Assembly (NCBI RefSeq): GCF_014192515.1
Contig: NZ_JACHYB010000002.1
Location: 744,001-808,000, forward strand
Direction: 5' to 3'
DNA from: Microbacter margulisiae
GTDB taxonomy: Bacteria; Bacteroidota; Bacteroidia; Bacteroidales; Paludibacteraceae
DNA: 64,000 nt
Shown: piece after piece, positions 34,634-43,968 of the stretch
Layout of the letters: every line of letters starts with the position of its first letter
How positions within the stretch are numbered: position 1 is the stretch's first letter
The notes under the pieces: model-generated
Told to the model about the DNA's origin: nothing
What the model saw: only the letters and a program-made list of their open reading frames with translations
The model's database searches: none
Position numbers and translations under genes: made by a program

Positions 34634-35188
34634 ATGATTTATCCAATTTACACATACGGACAGTCGGTCTTACGCAAAGTAGCAGCACCTATCGATCCGG
34701 ATTATCGTAATCTTCAGGAAGTAATCGCCAATATGACCGAAACATTAGCACACGCTGATGGTATTGGTCTGGCAGCACCTCAGGTCGGACTAAGCATTCG
34801 TCTTATTGTGATTGATTTATCCCTTTTGAACGACATAAAGCCTGAACTAAAAGACTTTAAACGCGTTCTTGTCAATCCGCAGATTATTGAACTCAGTGGA
34901 GAGAAAGAAAACGAAGAAGAAGGATGCTTAAGTTTGCCCGGAATTCACGAGACGGTGCCACGCTTTAATCATCTTGTTATTACCTATCAGGATCCTGATT
35001 TTACAGAACACACTGAAACATTTGATGGATATGTTGCCCGCGTCATTCAACATGAATATGATCACGTCGAAGGACATCTCTTTATCGACCGAATTTCACC
35101 TATCCGTCGCCAATTGATTCAGGGGAAACTCAATAGCATTTTAAAGGGCACAACAAAATGTGCCTACAAAATCAAAACCGTCAAATGA
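34634..35188 (+). CDS. def: Peptide deformylase
   Basis: 184 aa. All three deformylase motifs are present: GIGLAAPQVG, EEGCLSLPG (with the metal-binding Cys) and QHEYDHVEGHLFID (HEXXH, both His as ligands). It removes the formyl group from nascent N-terminal methionine using Fe2+ or Zn2+. The TGA stop overlaps the ATG of the next gene as ATGA. Confidence 0.98.
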   Translation: MIYPIYTYGQSVLRKVAAPIDPDYRNLQEVIANMTETLAHADGIGLAAPQVGLSIRLIVIDLSLLNDIKPELKDFKRVLVNPQIIELSGEKENEEEGCLSLPGIHETVPRFNHLVITYQDPDFTEHTETFDGYVARVIQHEYDHVEGHLFIDRISPIRRQLIQGKLNSILKGTTKCAYKIKTVK

Positions 35189-35724
35189 AACACCTGTTTT
35201 TCAAGCAACGGCATAATCAGCTGGCATTGTTCGCACTGTGGTTATTGGTAGTCTTTACTTTTGATTCTTGTGCTCTTTCTTACAAGTTCAACGGATCTTC
35301 CATTGATTATTCAAAAATTAAAACCATTACTATTTCTGACTTTCCTAATAATGCACCACTGGTTTATCCTCCTTTAGCACAGAATTTTAACATTGCACTT
35401 CAAAACTATTTTGCACAATATACCCGTTTGCAGCCCGTCAGTCGCAATGGAGACCTGCAGATCAGCGGTGAGATTACCGGATATGATCTGACGCCTCTGG
35501 CTATTCAAACCAGCGGATTAGCAGGAGAGACACGACTGACCCTCACTGTCAAGGTCCACTTTGTCAACACCAAAAATGAAAAAGATAATTTTGACTCTTC
35601 TTTTTCGTCATCACAGACATTCTCAAGCAATTTAATGCTTAACCAAGTACAAGACCAGTTAGTATCGGAAATGATAAAAGAGATTGTAGAAAATATTTAC
35701 AATCAAACCGTTGCAAAATGGTAA
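35185..35724 (+). CDS. lptE: LptE-like LPS assembly lipoprotein
   Basis: 179 aa from ATG 35185, which overlaps the def stop by ATGA; the nine upstream codons of the open frame lie inside def and are not needed. Signal and lipobox: MKHLFFKQRHNQLALFALWLLVVFTFDSC, Cys about residue 29. The mature part (YKFNGSSIDYSKIKTITISDFPNNAPLVYPPLAQNFNIALQNYF, LTLTVKVHFVNTKNEKDNFDSSFS) matches the LptE-like family of Bacteroidota, the plug lipoprotein of the LptD translocon that inserts LPS into the outer membrane. It sits between def and an unknown gene before secG. Confidence 0.9.
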   Translation: MKHLFFKQRHNQLALFALWLLVVFTFDSCALSYKFNGSSIDYSKIKTITISDFPNNAPLVYPPLAQNFNIALQNYFAQYTRLQPVSRNGDLQISGEITGYDLTPLAIQTSGLAGETRLTLTVKVHFVNTKNEKDNFDSSFSSSQTFSSNLMLNQVQDQLVSEMIKEIVENIYNQTVAKW

Positions 35725-35728
35725 GGAT

Positions 35729-36349
35729 ATGACAACGACCGAACTCACCGCATGGATGCAGCATCCCGAATCTTTGGGAGAAAAGCAAAGTTCCGCATTA
35801 AAGGAAATATGTGAAGTCTATCCTTATTTCGCCATTACACGGATGCTATGGCTCAAAAGTCTGCAAAACATGCAGGATGTCCGGGTGGAAAGGGAAACGC
35901 GACGTACTGCAACCTATTGCCCCGACCGGCGTCAACTTTATTTTTTGCTCTTTCCCGATAAAAAACCGGTGCAGCAGGAACCTGTCAGGGAACAAAAGCC
36001 ACTCTACGCTTTCGGAGGCGATTATTTTACTATACAATCCATTGATGTATACGATCATCCTGAAGACTCGTTAAAAAGCTTAGCTCAAAAACTGCGTGAA
36101 GCAAGACAAAAATCAAAAGAAACCGTAACAGAACAAAACCACACTTCTCAACCCAGCAAGATTCAACCAACAAAAGAACCGGAGACTTATACCGAAGAGA
36201 GGGCTATTCAAATGATCAAACAAAAACGCTATGAAGAAGCCCTTAAAATATTACATGTTTTACATTTGAATATTCCGGAAAAAAGTGTTTACTTTGCAGA
36301 CCAAATTCGTTTCCTTGAAAAGATAATAACAACTATTCATAAATCATAG
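35729..36349 (+). CDS. Uncharacterised protein of the lptE-secG locus
   Basis: 206 aa from ATG 35729, 4 bp after the lptE stop; six upstream codons belong to the overlapping lptE frame. It begins MTTTELTAWMQHPESLGEKQSSALKEICEVYPYFAITRMLWLKSLQ, then has an acidic and Lys/Gln-rich linker (about 105-160), and a C-terminal helical hairpin with ERAIQMIKQKRYEEALKILHVLHLNIPEKSVYFADQIRFLEKII that looks TPR-like. No signal peptide. This gene is regularly found between lptE and secG in Bacteroidota; its role is not known to me. Confidence 0.75.
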   Translation: MTTTELTAWMQHPESLGEKQSSALKEICEVYPYFAITRMLWLKSLQNMQDVRVERETRRTATYCPDRRQLYFLLFPDKKPVQQEPVREQKPLYAFGGDYFTIQSIDVYDHPEDSLKSLAQKLREARQKSKETVTEQNHTSQPSKIQPTKEPETYTEERAIQMIKQKRYEEALKILHVLHLNIPEKSVYFADQIRFLEKIITTIHKS

Positions 36350-36353
36350 ACTT

Positions 36354-36734
36354 ATGTACTCATTAGCAATCATATTGATTGTTCTGGCATCGATTCTATT
36401 AGTGCTTGTCGTGCTGGTTCAGAATTCCAAAGGAGGTGGTTTAGTTTCCGGATTCTCATCATCCAATCAAATTATGGGTGTACGTAAAACGACCGATTTT
36501 CTGGAAAAAGCAACCTGGACGCTGGCGGGTGCCATCATTTTGTTTGCCATTGTTTCAACCGGTATTATTGAAAAACAGTCTTCTAAGTCCACTGCATCCC
36601 CGATTCCGGAAGGTGCTGCTGCCGCACAACAACAGGAAGCAGCAAAAACAGCTATCCCAAATTATAACATACCGGCACAACAACAGCCGCAACAACCTCA
36701 GCAAGCACCAAAGCCTGCAACTCCGGCTCATTAA
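36354..36734 (+). CDS. secG: Preprotein translocase subunit SecG
   Basis: 126 aa. Two transmembrane helices: residues 3-22 (SLAIILIVLASILLVLVVLV) and 59-77 (WTLAGAIILFAIVSTGII). Between them is the conserved QNSKGGGLVSGFSSSNQIMGVRKTTDFLEKATW, a SecG signature, and the C-terminal tail is rich in Gln, Ala and Pro. SecG stabilises the SecYE channel in the inner membrane. Confidence 0.95.
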   Translation: MYSLAIILIVLASILLVLVVLVQNSKGGGLVSGFSSSNQIMGVRKTTDFLEKATWTLAGAIILFAIVSTGIIEKQSSKSTASPIPEGAAAAQQQEAAKTAIPNYNIPAQQQPQQPQQAPKPATPAH

Positions 36735-36785
36735 TGCATCAGAAACAAAGCAAATTTTTCAATCATTTAGCTTTAGACATACAAT

Positions 36786-36859
36786 CGGGGTGTAGCACAG
36801 TTGGCTAGCGCGCCACGTTCGGGACGTGGAGGTCGGAAGTTCGAGTCTTCTCACCCCGA
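36786..36859 (+). tRNA. tRNA-Pro (anticodon CGG)
   Basis: 74 nt, CCA not encoded. Acceptor CGGGGTG pairs with CACCCCG (C1-G72, as expected in bacterial tRNA-Pro); anticodon stem CCACG/CGTGG with loop TTCGGGA, giving anticodon CGG with G37; T arm GGAAG-TTCGAGT-CTTCT; discriminator A. It reads CCG. Confidence 0.96.
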
Positions 36860-36863
36860 CTTT

Positions 36864-36900
36864 ATAAAGCCTGTAAATCAAAAAGATTTGCAGGCTTTAT
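36864..36900 (+). terminator. Terminator after tRNA-Pro
   Basis: ATAAAGCCTGTAAATC pairs with GATTTGCAGGCTTTAT around a short A-rich loop, one G-T pair. It lies 5 bp beyond the tRNA. Confidence 0.88.
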
Positions 36901-36976
36901 TGATTTTACATCCATGGACTAGCCATAAACTTTGTTGTTTTGAATAAACATGACATGTGCCGTTCAAATTAAGGTA

Positions 36977-36984
36977 TATCTTTG
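36977..36984 (+). promoter_or_regulatory. -7 promoter box of the aldo/keto reductase gene
   Basis: TATCTTTG, exact consensus; start codon follows 52 bp downstream. Confidence 0.7.
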
Positions 36985-37036
36985 TAAATCATTTTGACAA
37001 TCATTCTAACAAGAAAACAACATAATACCTCAGACT

Positions 37037-38026
37037 ATGCAATACAGAAAATTAGGGAAAACAGACATTAAGCTTCCGGCTATCGGGCTGGGCTGCATGG
37101 GTATGAGTCATGCTTATGGAGAACCCGACGACAATGAATCCATTGCAACATTGGAAAAAGCCATTGAAATAGGCGTAACATTTTGGGATACAGCAGATAT
37201 CTATGGCAACGGAAAAAATGAAGAATTAATCTCTACCGTATTAAAACATCATCGGGATAAGATTTTCATCGCAACCAAGTTTGGATTTCGCTCAATTTCA
37301 GATGGAAAATCTGCCAACCAGTTTGATGGCTCGCCAAAATACATGAGAACCGCAATTGAACAAAGTCTCAGACGACTCAAAACAGATGTCATTGATTTAT
37401 ATTATGCACATCGCATTGATCCAAATATTCCTGTAGAAGAGATGGTTGGGGCAATGTCCGAATTGGTTCAGGAGGGAAAGGTACGTTTTCTGGGGCTGTC
37501 AGAAGTTTCGGCTAACACATTAAGAAGAGCCTGTGCTGTACATCCCATCAGTGCGTTACAGAGCGAATATTCGCTACTAACCCGGGAAATTGAAAAAGAA
37601 ATTTTGCCTGCTTGTAAAGCATTGGGGATTACAGTCGTGCCCTTCAGTCCGCTAGCCCGCGGACTTATGACGAATATGTTGGATGTAACTACCCTCAAAG
37701 AGAATGATTTTCGCAAGACATTGCCACGCTATCAGGAGACATATGCCGATAACAACCAGAAATTAGCGGCAGGATTTGCTCAAATTGCTCAAAAGAAAGG
37801 ATGTACACCTGCACAATTGGCCTTGGCATGGGTGCTGGCTCAAAGCCCCAATATCATACCTATTCCGGGAACCAAAAAGAGAAAATATCTGATTGAAAAC
37901 GCAGAAGCTGTAGATGTAATCCTAACCGCTCAGGATTTTGCCGATATAGAACGATTGTTGGCTACTTATCCAAATACCGGCGATCGGTACAATGCATCAA
38001 ATTATCAGTTGGTAGATAAAAATTAA
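37037..38026 (+). CDS. Aldo/keto reductase
   Basis: 329 aa TIM-barrel enzyme. The catalytic tetrad is visible: Asp in [15 protein letters not shown] with Tyr of the same block, Lys in IFIATKFGF, and His in [13 protein letters not shown]. The NADPH-binding end is present as [18 protein letters not shown]. Family members reduce aldehydes or ketones with NADPH; this subgroup resembles YhdN/IolS-type enzymes and the substrate is unknown. It has its own promoter and is followed by an MFS transporter gene 76 bp away. Confidence 0.95.
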   Translation: MQYRKLGKTDIKLPAIGLGCMGMSHAYGEPDDNESIATLEKAIEIGVTFWDTADIYGNGKNEELISTVLKHHRDKIFIATKFGFRSISDGKSANQFDGSPKYMRTAIEQSLRRLKTDVIDLYYAHRIDPNIPVEEMVGAMSELVQEGKVRFLGLSEVSANTLRRACAVHPISALQSEYSLLTREIEKEILPACKALGITVVPFSPLARGLMTNMLDVTTLKENDFRKTLPRYQETYADNNQKLAAGFAQIAQKKGCTPAQLALAWVLAQSPNIIPIPGTKKRKYLIENAEAVDVILTAQDFADIERLLATYPNTGDRYNASNYQLVDKN

Positions 38027-38102
38027 CCACAAACTTTACTTCATAAATTGCAGATTCTTTCTGTTTTGAAATGAGTCTGTGTTATTCTGATAAACGGTCA
38101 AT

Positions 38103-39266
38103 ATGCCCGAAAAAAATTCTTTATCCAAATTTCAGGTAATCCTAATGGCTGTGGCGGCTGGTGTATCGGTAGCAAACATCTACTACAATCAGCCTATTCT
38201 GAAAGAGATTGCAAATTCATTGAAAGCATCTGAAAATCAGGCAGGAGATATCTCCATGCTTTCCCAGATCGGATATGGATTAGGACTATTTTTCATCATT
38301 CCTCTTGGCGATAAGCTAAACAAAAAGAATCTTATTCTCACGCTATTATCACTGCTGACAGTTGCGCTATTAGGGATGACCATCGCCAACACACTGTTTG
38401 AAGTCTGGGCACTGAGCCTTCTCATCGGGATTCTATCAGTTTCAGTACAAGTGATCTTGCCTATGGCAGCCAGCCTCGATTTTGAAAACAGGGGCAAAAC
38501 GGTTGGCACAATTTTCTCTGGTATTTTAATAGGCATTCTGGCGGCGAGGGTATTTAGCGGATTCATTGCTGAATGGCTCAGTTGGCGCTATGTGTATGGC
38601 TTTTCAGCATTCATGACTCTCTCCATCACTGTTCTATTGCAAATCTATTTACCCAATGTAACCACTAAATTTATTGGCCATTATTTCAAATTATTACGAT
38701 CGGCTCTTGTCCAGATCAAACGATTTGCATTGCTTAGAGAAGCTTCAATGACAGGAGGCTTATTATTTGGCGTTTTTTGTTCTTTCTGGACCATTCTAAC
38801 ATTTCATCTGAGTGCTCCGCCATTTTATTTTCATACCGATACAATCGGACTTTTTGGACTGGTTGCCATAGCCGGGGCAATGATGGCTCCCGTTTTTGGA
38901 AAACTGGCTGATAGAGGACAATCCAGAAGATCGTTGCTTTTAGCAGTTTCATTAGTGATTACCAGCATTCTTCTAATGAAAATCTTCCCGACTTCGGTAG
39001 TAGCCTTAATTGTTGCCGTGCTGATTCTGGATGTCGGTGTTCAGGCAACACAAGTGACCAATGTAGCGTTGATTTACACTTTGGATGAAACATCACACAG
39101 CCGGATCAACACTATTTACATGACTTCTTATTTTATTGGTGGTGCTATCGGAACATTTGTCGGACTATTGAGTTGGAAACATGGTGGATGGACTTTGGTT
39201 ACATGGCAAATGTTACTTTGGGCAATACTTGCATTGGTCATTGAGCTTAAATATAAACAACAATAA
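38103..39266 (+). CDS. MFS transporter
   Basis: 387 aa, 12 predicted membrane segments. KFQVILMAVAAGVSVANIYYNQPILKEI opens the protein and IGYGLGLFFIIPLGDKLNKKNLIL is the conserved loop between helices 2 and 3. The YNQPIL signature occurs in a group of predicted drug or sugar efflux MFS proteins. The substrate is unknown. It follows the aldo/keto reductase on the same strand, and no regulator gene is adjacent. Confidence 0.92.
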   Translation: MPEKNSLSKFQVILMAVAAGVSVANIYYNQPILKEIANSLKASENQAGDISMLSQIGYGLGLFFIIPLGDKLNKKNLILTLLSLLTVALLGMTIANTLFEVWALSLLIGILSVSVQVILPMAASLDFENRGKTVGTIFSGILIGILAARVFSGFIAEWLSWRYVYGFSAFMTLSITVLLQIYLPNVTTKFIGHYFKLLRSALVQIKRFALLREASMTGGLLFGVFCSFWTILTFHLSAPPFYFHTDTIGLFGLVAIAGAMMAPVFGKLADRGQSRRSLLLAVSLVITSILLMKIFPTSVVALIVAVLILDVGVQATQVTNVALIYTLDETSHSRINTIYMTSYFIGGAIGTFVGLLSWKHGGWTLVTWQMLLWAILALVIELKYKQQ

Positions 39267-39313
39267 AGACAGGAATCGAAAATCAGTTTCTGCTCCAAAT
39301 AAAATCTTTTGCG

Positions 39314-39321
39314 TATCTTTG
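39314..39321 (+). promoter_or_regulatory. -7 promoter box of aroB
   Basis: TATCTTTG, exact consensus, 80 bp upstream of the aroB ATG at 39401. Confidence 0.65.
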
Positions 39322-39400
39322 TCTTTTCAAAAGTCATATTTACAGGCATATATAATATTTTTGGTATAAATTTTAATTGTCTCTGTTTTCTAACGTTTCT

Positions 39401-40438
39401 ATGAGTAAATCAGTCACCATTACATACGATTTTGAGCAAGAATTAAAAAATCAGATTGCTGTTTTAGCGCCCGACTTTATCTTTTTACTGGTTGACAGTA
39501 ATACACATAAACTATGCCTCTCCAAAATGGAGAGCGAATATCCTGTCATTGAAATTCCAGCAGGTGATGATCATAAAACAATAGACAACCTGGCATCCGT
39601 ATGGCAGTTTCTCTCCACACATAAAGCCACACGCCATTCATTGTTGATCAATATCGGTGGAGGTATGGTAACTGACCTTGGGGGATTTGCCGCTTCAACA
39701 TTCAAGCGTGGTATCCGATATATTAATGTTCCGACAACGCTTTTGGGAGCAGTCGACGCTGCTGTCGGAGGAAAAACGGGGATCAACTTTAACGGTTTAA
39801 AAAACGAAGTCGGCGTTATTCATTCTTCAGAAGCAGTAATCCTTTATCCACAATTTTTCCGCACGTTAAATCACGAAAATCTCATGTCAGGTTGGGCGGA
39901 AATGATAAAGCATGCTCTGCTGTCCTCAACAAAAGCATGGGAAGAAATTCTCTCTTTCCAGTGGACAAACGTAGACTATGATGCTCTGGGAAAGCTTGTC
40001 GAACAATCTATTGCAGTAAAAGAGGCTATTGTTGAACAAGACCCGACAGAAAAAAGCATTCGGAAAGCGCTTAATTTAGGGCACACCTTCGGACATGCAT
40101 TTGAAAGTTTTTCTTATTCTACTGCAAGACCTTTGTTGCATGGTTATGCTGTGGCGTTCGGATTAATTTGTGAACTATACCTATCACATATAAAAGTTGG
40201 ATTACCGGAAATTATTCTTCATCAGGCCGTACAACATATCAAACAACATTACGGAGCATTCTCATTTGAAAAAACCGACTATCCTGTATTGCTCGAATTA
40301 ATGACTCACGACAAAAAAAATGATGCTTCAGGGATTAATTTCACCTTACTTAATGAGCCCGGAGAAATTCGGATTAATCAACATGCTACCAGAGAAGAAA
40401 TATACGATGCATTTGATTTTTTCCTGCATATATTCTAA
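39401..40438 (+). CDS. aroB: 3-dehydroquinate synthase
   Basis: 345 aa from ATG 39401; an upstream TTG in frame at 39377 was not used. Conserved DHQS blocks: INIGGGMVTDLGGFAASTFKRGI (NAD-binding glycine loop), VPTTLLGAVDAAVGGKTGINF, AEMIKHALL, LNLGHTFGHAFE with the zinc-binding His. It converts DAHP to 3-dehydroquinate in the shikimate pathway. Its 3' end overlaps the 3' end of aroK, on the opposite strand, by 4 bp. Confidence 0.97.
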   Translation: MSKSVTITYDFEQELKNQIAVLAPDFIFLLVDSNTHKLCLSKMESEYPVIEIPAGDDHKTIDNLASVWQFLSTHKATRHSLLINIGGGMVTDLGGFAASTFKRGIRYINVPTTLLGAVDAAVGGKTGINFNGLKNEVGVIHSSEAVILYPQFFRTLNHENLMSGWAEMIKHALLSSTKAWEEILSFQWTNVDYDALGKLVEQSIAVKEAIVEQDPTEKSIRKALNLGHTFGHAFESFSYSTARPLLHGYAVAFGLICELYLSHIKVGLPEIILHQAVQHIKQHYGAFSFEKTDYPVLLELMTHDKKNDASGINFTLLNEPGEIRINQHATREEIYDAFDFFLHIF

Positions 40439-40965
40439 GAACGACTCTCAAAACGGAGTATCTCTTCTGCAATATGCTCAGCTAGTTTTTCGGGAGCCTC
40501 TGAAGTGGACTTAATCAACAGCAAGGCTTGCCGATAATATGGTTCTCGCTGTAAAAGACTCTCACGGATAAAACGTTCCATCTCTGCTGTAGACTTCTGA
40601 CTAATTAGAGGGCGTTTGGATTTTCCGGTTTTTAACCGATCCACCAACATATCAACTGAAGCAGACAGATAAATGGTGAAACCATGGGCATTCATCCATT
40701 CCATATTTTGATGATAACAAGCCGCTCCTCCGCCTGTTGCAACAACAACATCCTGAAATTCAGAAATTTCAATCAGGTTTTTATGTTCAATTTCCCTGAA
40801 TCCTGTTTCTCCGTATTCGGCAAAAAGATCATGAATAGACTTGCGATACCGGTTTTCAATCCATGCATCCAGATCAATAAACTGCAAACGCAGATGCTTT
40901 GCCAAAAGTCTTCCAACAGTGGATTTACCGCTACCCATATAACCAATCAGAAAAATCGGGTTCAT
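40435..40965 (-). CDS. aroK: Shikimate kinase
   Basis: 176 aa from ATG 40965 (MNPIFLIGYMGSGKSTVGRLLAKHL); the open frame extends 21 codons further with no family likeness. Walker A GYMGSGKST, shikimate-binding DLDAWIENR and VVATGGGAA, and the lid region KTGKSKRPLI are seen. It phosphorylates shikimate with ATP, two steps after the enzyme of the convergent aroB gene. The stops of aroB and aroK overlap tail to tail. Confidence 0.96.
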   Translation of the reverse strand: MNPIFLIGYMGSGKSTVGRLLAKHLRLQFIDLDAWIENRYRKSIHDLFAEYGETGFREIEHKNLIEISEFQDVVVATGGGAACYHQNMEWMNAHGFTIYLSASVDMLVDRLKTGKSKRPLISQKSTAEMERFIRESLLQREPYYRQALLLIKSTSEAPEKLAEHIAEEILRFESRS

Positions 40966-41119
40966 ATATTTCAGGTCAAAAGCGTTTCGATTCAATTCTT
41001 TATCCTCCGAATGATTTCTCTGCATCAAGAGTAATCATGTCTGGAAGAAATGTCTTGCAAAAAAAATAAAAAAAATTGACATTCCACAACAGGCAAAGAG
41101 CGATCTAAACAAAAAGCAG

Positions 41120-41127
41120 TAATTTTG
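41120..41127 (+). promoter_or_regulatory. -7 promoter box of the pyrB operon
   Basis: TAATTTTG, matching TAnnTTTG, about 125 bp upstream of pyrB. The long leader could hold control signals, but no clear attenuator is seen. Confidence 0.5.
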
Positions 41128-41250
41128 TCTTGTAATCGATACTGGAATCGAATGATATCCAATTTTCATCGTAATCCACGTTCTTTCTATCAATCAAAAC
41201 AAGTGATCCAGATCCATTGATTTTCACGCATCACGTAGTAATCTTTTGCT

Positions 41251-42159
41251 ATGCAAAAAAGTTTAGTGTCCATAACCGACTATTCGAAAGACGAAATTTT
41301 ACGTCTTCTGCAGCTTGCGGAACAATTTGAACAAAATCCTAATCAATCTCTTTTGGCCGGAAAAGTTGTTGCAACGCTTTTCTTTGAACCTTCAACGCGA
41401 ACACGGCTTAGTTTCGAAACAGCTGTAAACCGCTTAGGAGGCAGAATTATTGGTTTTTCAGATGCCTCAACTTCAAGTTCATCCAAAGGAGAAACATTGA
41501 AAGATACCATCAAAATGGTCAGCAATTATGCCGATCTTATTGTCATGAGGCACCCTCTGGAAGGTGCAGCCCGTTATGCTTCTGAAGTAGCCAGCGTTCC
41601 GGTAATCAACGCAGGCGACGGCGCCAACCAACATCCTACACAAACGCTTCTCGATCTGTATTCTATCAAAAAAACACAGGGAAAACTTGAAGATTTGAAT
41701 ATCTTTATGGTAGGAGATTTGAAATATGGACGAACCGTGCATTCACTACTCATGGCAATGGCTCATTTTAATCCTCATTTTTATTTCATTGCTCCCGACG
41801 AATTGAAAATGCCGTTGGAATACAAACAATTCTGCAATGAAAAAGACATTCCTTTTACGGAATACAATGAACTGAACGACAAAATTAACACCGCCGATAT
41901 CCTTTATATGACGCGGGTACAACGTGAGCGATTTACGGATCTCATGGAATATGAAAAAGTGAAAAATGTCTATTCTCTCAAGAATAAAATGCTTGAGAAT
42001 ACGCGGCCCAATTTGCGCGTTTTGCATCCGTTGCCACGTGTCACAGAAATTGATGAAGACGTAGACGCAAATGAAAAGGCCTATTATTTTCAACAGGCCC
42101 TTAACGGTGTATTTGTGCGTCAGGCAGTGATTGCTTATGTTCTAAAATTAATCTCATAA
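41251..42159 (+). CDS. pyrB: Aspartate carbamoyltransferase catalytic subunit
   Basis: 302 aa. Carbamoyl-phosphate site [40 protein letters not shown] and the aspartate-binding [10 protein letters not shown] and [10 protein letters not shown] are all present. It makes N-carbamoyl-aspartate, the first committed step of pyrimidine synthesis. The regulatory subunit gene pyrI lies two genes downstream, separated by a beta-barrel gene (42197..42820) on the same strand. Confidence 0.98.
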   Translation: MQKSLVSITDYSKDEILRLLQLAEQFEQNPNQSLLAGKVVATLFFEPSTRTRLSFETAVNRLGGRIIGFSDASTSSSSKGETLKDTIKMVSNYADLIVMRHPLEGAARYASEVASVPVINAGDGANQHPTQTLLDLYSIKKTQGKLEDLNIFMVGDLKYGRTVHSLLMAMAHFNPHFYFIAPDELKMPLEYKQFCNEKDIPFTEYNELNDKINTADILYMTRVQRERFTDLMEYEKVKNVYSLKNKMLENTRPNLRVLHPLPRVTEIDEDVDANEKAYYFQQALNGVFVRQAVIAYVLKLIS

Positions 42160-42196
42160 TTTATATTTTCATTCTATAACTTTCAAATTCTTCGAT

Positions 42197-42820
42197 ATGA
42201 AACGCAAACTGATTTTTTTGTTCATTTTCATTGCTGCTGTCTCTGGTTTAGCAGCTCAATCACAATTCATCAGTCAGGATCGTGATCCGAAAAAGAACAG
42301 TGATCTATATTTTATTCCGGAAATTAATTATGGCTACGGTTTTCTGGCAACCAATTATCCACTTTATAATCTTCAGGAAAAAGCTGTTTACGACAGCTAT
42401 TCTCCTATGTCCTACTCAGTTGCCATGAACATTGGTTATTACTTCACTCCAAATTATTCTGCAGGAGTTGGGGTAGCTTATGAACGTTACATGCAGCCCA
42501 ATGCTAACTCATTGCCTTTGTATATCGATTTGCGTGGATACCTAAAAGACGCAAAAAATACGCCTTTCGCTTTTGTAAAATTAGGCGATAGTTTCTCCTG
42601 GTGGAGAGCTTTTGAAGCAGGCGAATGGATGCATATTGGTGTTGGATATAAATTTTTTATGGGGAAACAATGTTTTACGGCATCTCTTGGTTATGAACTC
42701 AAGCATGTTGGGCACTGGAAAACGTATTCCACCATTGATCAAATTAATGCTATTCCGAATCGTTGGGCAGGGCTCAACAGAAATGCTATTACCTTTAATA
42801 TTGGCTGGGTCATTTTATAA
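42197..42820 (+). CDS. Small outer-membrane beta-barrel protein
   Basis: 207 aa. A signal peptide (MKRKLIFLFIFIAAVSGLAAQ, cleavage about residue 20) is followed by alternating strands with many Tyr and Gly (PEINYGYGFLATNYPLYNLQ, YSVAMNIGYYFTPNYSAGVGVAYERY, FTASLGYELKHVGHW, AITFNIGWVIL), ending in a C-terminal Leu. This is the pattern of an eight-stranded outer-membrane barrel. The gene is inserted between pyrB (37 bp before) and pyrI (24 bp after) and is probably in the same transcript. No functional link to pyrimidine synthesis is evident. Confidence 0.75.
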   Translation: MKRKLIFLFIFIAAVSGLAAQSQFISQDRDPKKNSDLYFIPEINYGYGFLATNYPLYNLQEKAVYDSYSPMSYSVAMNIGYYFTPNYSAGVGVAYERYMQPNANSLPLYIDLRGYLKDAKNTPFAFVKLGDSFSWWRAFEAGEWMHIGVGYKFFMGKQCFTASLGYELKHVGHWKTYSTIDQINAIPNRWAGLNRNAITFNIGWVIL

Positions 42821-42844
42821 TACAAATCTTCAATAACAAGCTTC

Positions 42845-43303
42845 ATGGAATCGAAAGAAGTAAAAATGGTGGCTGCGCTGAGAAACGGAACAGTGATTGA
42901 TCACATTCCTTCCGACAAATTATTCCAGGTGGTTTCTATTTTACATTTAGCAGAGCTCCCAAACCAAATCACAGTTGGGAATAATTTATCCAGTAAAAAA
43001 CTAGGATCAAAAGGTATTATAAAAATTTCCGACAAATTTCTAACAGATCAAGATATCAATAAAATAGCCCTGGTTGCCCCTGATGCACAGCTTAATATCA
43101 TCCGCGATTTTGAGGTAATAGAAAAGAAGAAATTACGCATACCCGACCGTTTTGAAGATATAGTCCGGTGTGGTAATCCAAACTGTGTTACCAATCATCA
43201 GCCAATCATTACTCTATTCGACGTCACCAATCACGCTCCGCTTACCATCCGGTGCCACTATTGTGAACGTATGATGACGGAGGATGAAATTAAAATTAAA
43301 TAA
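42845..43303 (+). CDS. pyrI: Aspartate carbamoyltransferase regulatory subunit
   Basis: 152 aa. Nucleotide-binding domain VAALRNGTVIDHIPSDKLFQVV, and the zinc domain with four cysteines in the pattern CGNPNCVTNH and CHYCERMM. It binds CTP and ATP for allosteric control of the catalytic trimers. Separated from pyrB by one beta-barrel gene. The flavin reductase gene starts 7 bp after its stop. Confidence 0.97.
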   Translation: MESKEVKMVAALRNGTVIDHIPSDKLFQVVSILHLAELPNQITVGNNLSSKKLGSKGIIKISDKFLTDQDINKIALVAPDAQLNIIRDFEVIEKKKLRIPDRFEDIVRCGNPNCVTNHQPIITLFDVTNHAPLTIRCHYCERMMTEDEIKIK

Positions 43304-43310
43304 GATAGAC

Positions 43311-43913
43311 ATGGATAAACCAGATAGAATTGATTGGAAGCCGGGAACAATGATTTATCCTTTGCCTGCTGTTTTAATCAGTTGCGGGGCAGATGAAGAG
43401 GAATATAATATTTTAACTGTAAGTTGGGTTGGCACCATTTGTACCGATCCTCCCATGTGTTATATTTCAGTACGTCCACAACGACATTCTTATCCTATTC
43501 TCGTAAAAAACCGAGAGTTTGTTATCAATCTGACCAATGAAGATATGGCATTTGCAACGGATTGGTGTGGTGTCCGGTCTGGAAAACATTATAAAAAATT
43601 TGCAGAAATGCATCTGACACCAGGTGTATCAAAACAAATCAAGGCTCCCATCATTCAGGAAGCCCCAATGAGTATTGAATGTCGGGTAAAAGAGATCATG
43701 CCTTTAGGCTCACATGACATGTTTATCGCTGAAGTGGTCAATATTCAGGCCGATGCGCGATTTATTGATGAATTAACCGGGCAATTTAAAATGAATGAGG
43801 CACATCTTATTACCTATTCACACGGTCATTATTACAAATTAGGAGAAGAGATCGGGAAGTTTGGTTGGAGCGTCCAAAAAAAGAGTAACGCTACCAAACA
43901 TAAAGACAAATGA
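43311..43913 (+). CDS. Flavin reductase family protein
   Basis: 200 aa from ATG 43311 (MDKPDRIDWKPGTMIYPLPAVLISCGADEEEYNILTVSWVGTICTDPPMCYISVRPQRHSY); nine upstream codons overlap pyrI and are left out. The FMN-binding split barrel is recognisable from this opening and EFVINLTNEDM, ATDWCGVRSGKHYKKF. Members bind FMN and reduce flavin with NAD(P)H; the true substrate is not known. Its position after pyrI is seen in other Bacteroidota. Confidence 0.9.
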   Translation: MDKPDRIDWKPGTMIYPLPAVLISCGADEEEYNILTVSWVGTICTDPPMCYISVRPQRHSYPILVKNREFVINLTNEDMAFATDWCGVRSGKHYKKFAEMHLTPGVSKQIKAPIIQEAPMSIECRVKEIMPLGSHDMFIAEVVNIQADARFIDELTGQFKMNEAHLITYSHGHYYKLGEEIGKFGWSVQKKSNATKHKDK

Positions 43914-43968
43914 GCCGGACTTAGCCATTTTGCCTGATCGGCTCCGGTCTATTGACGCTGTATAACCT

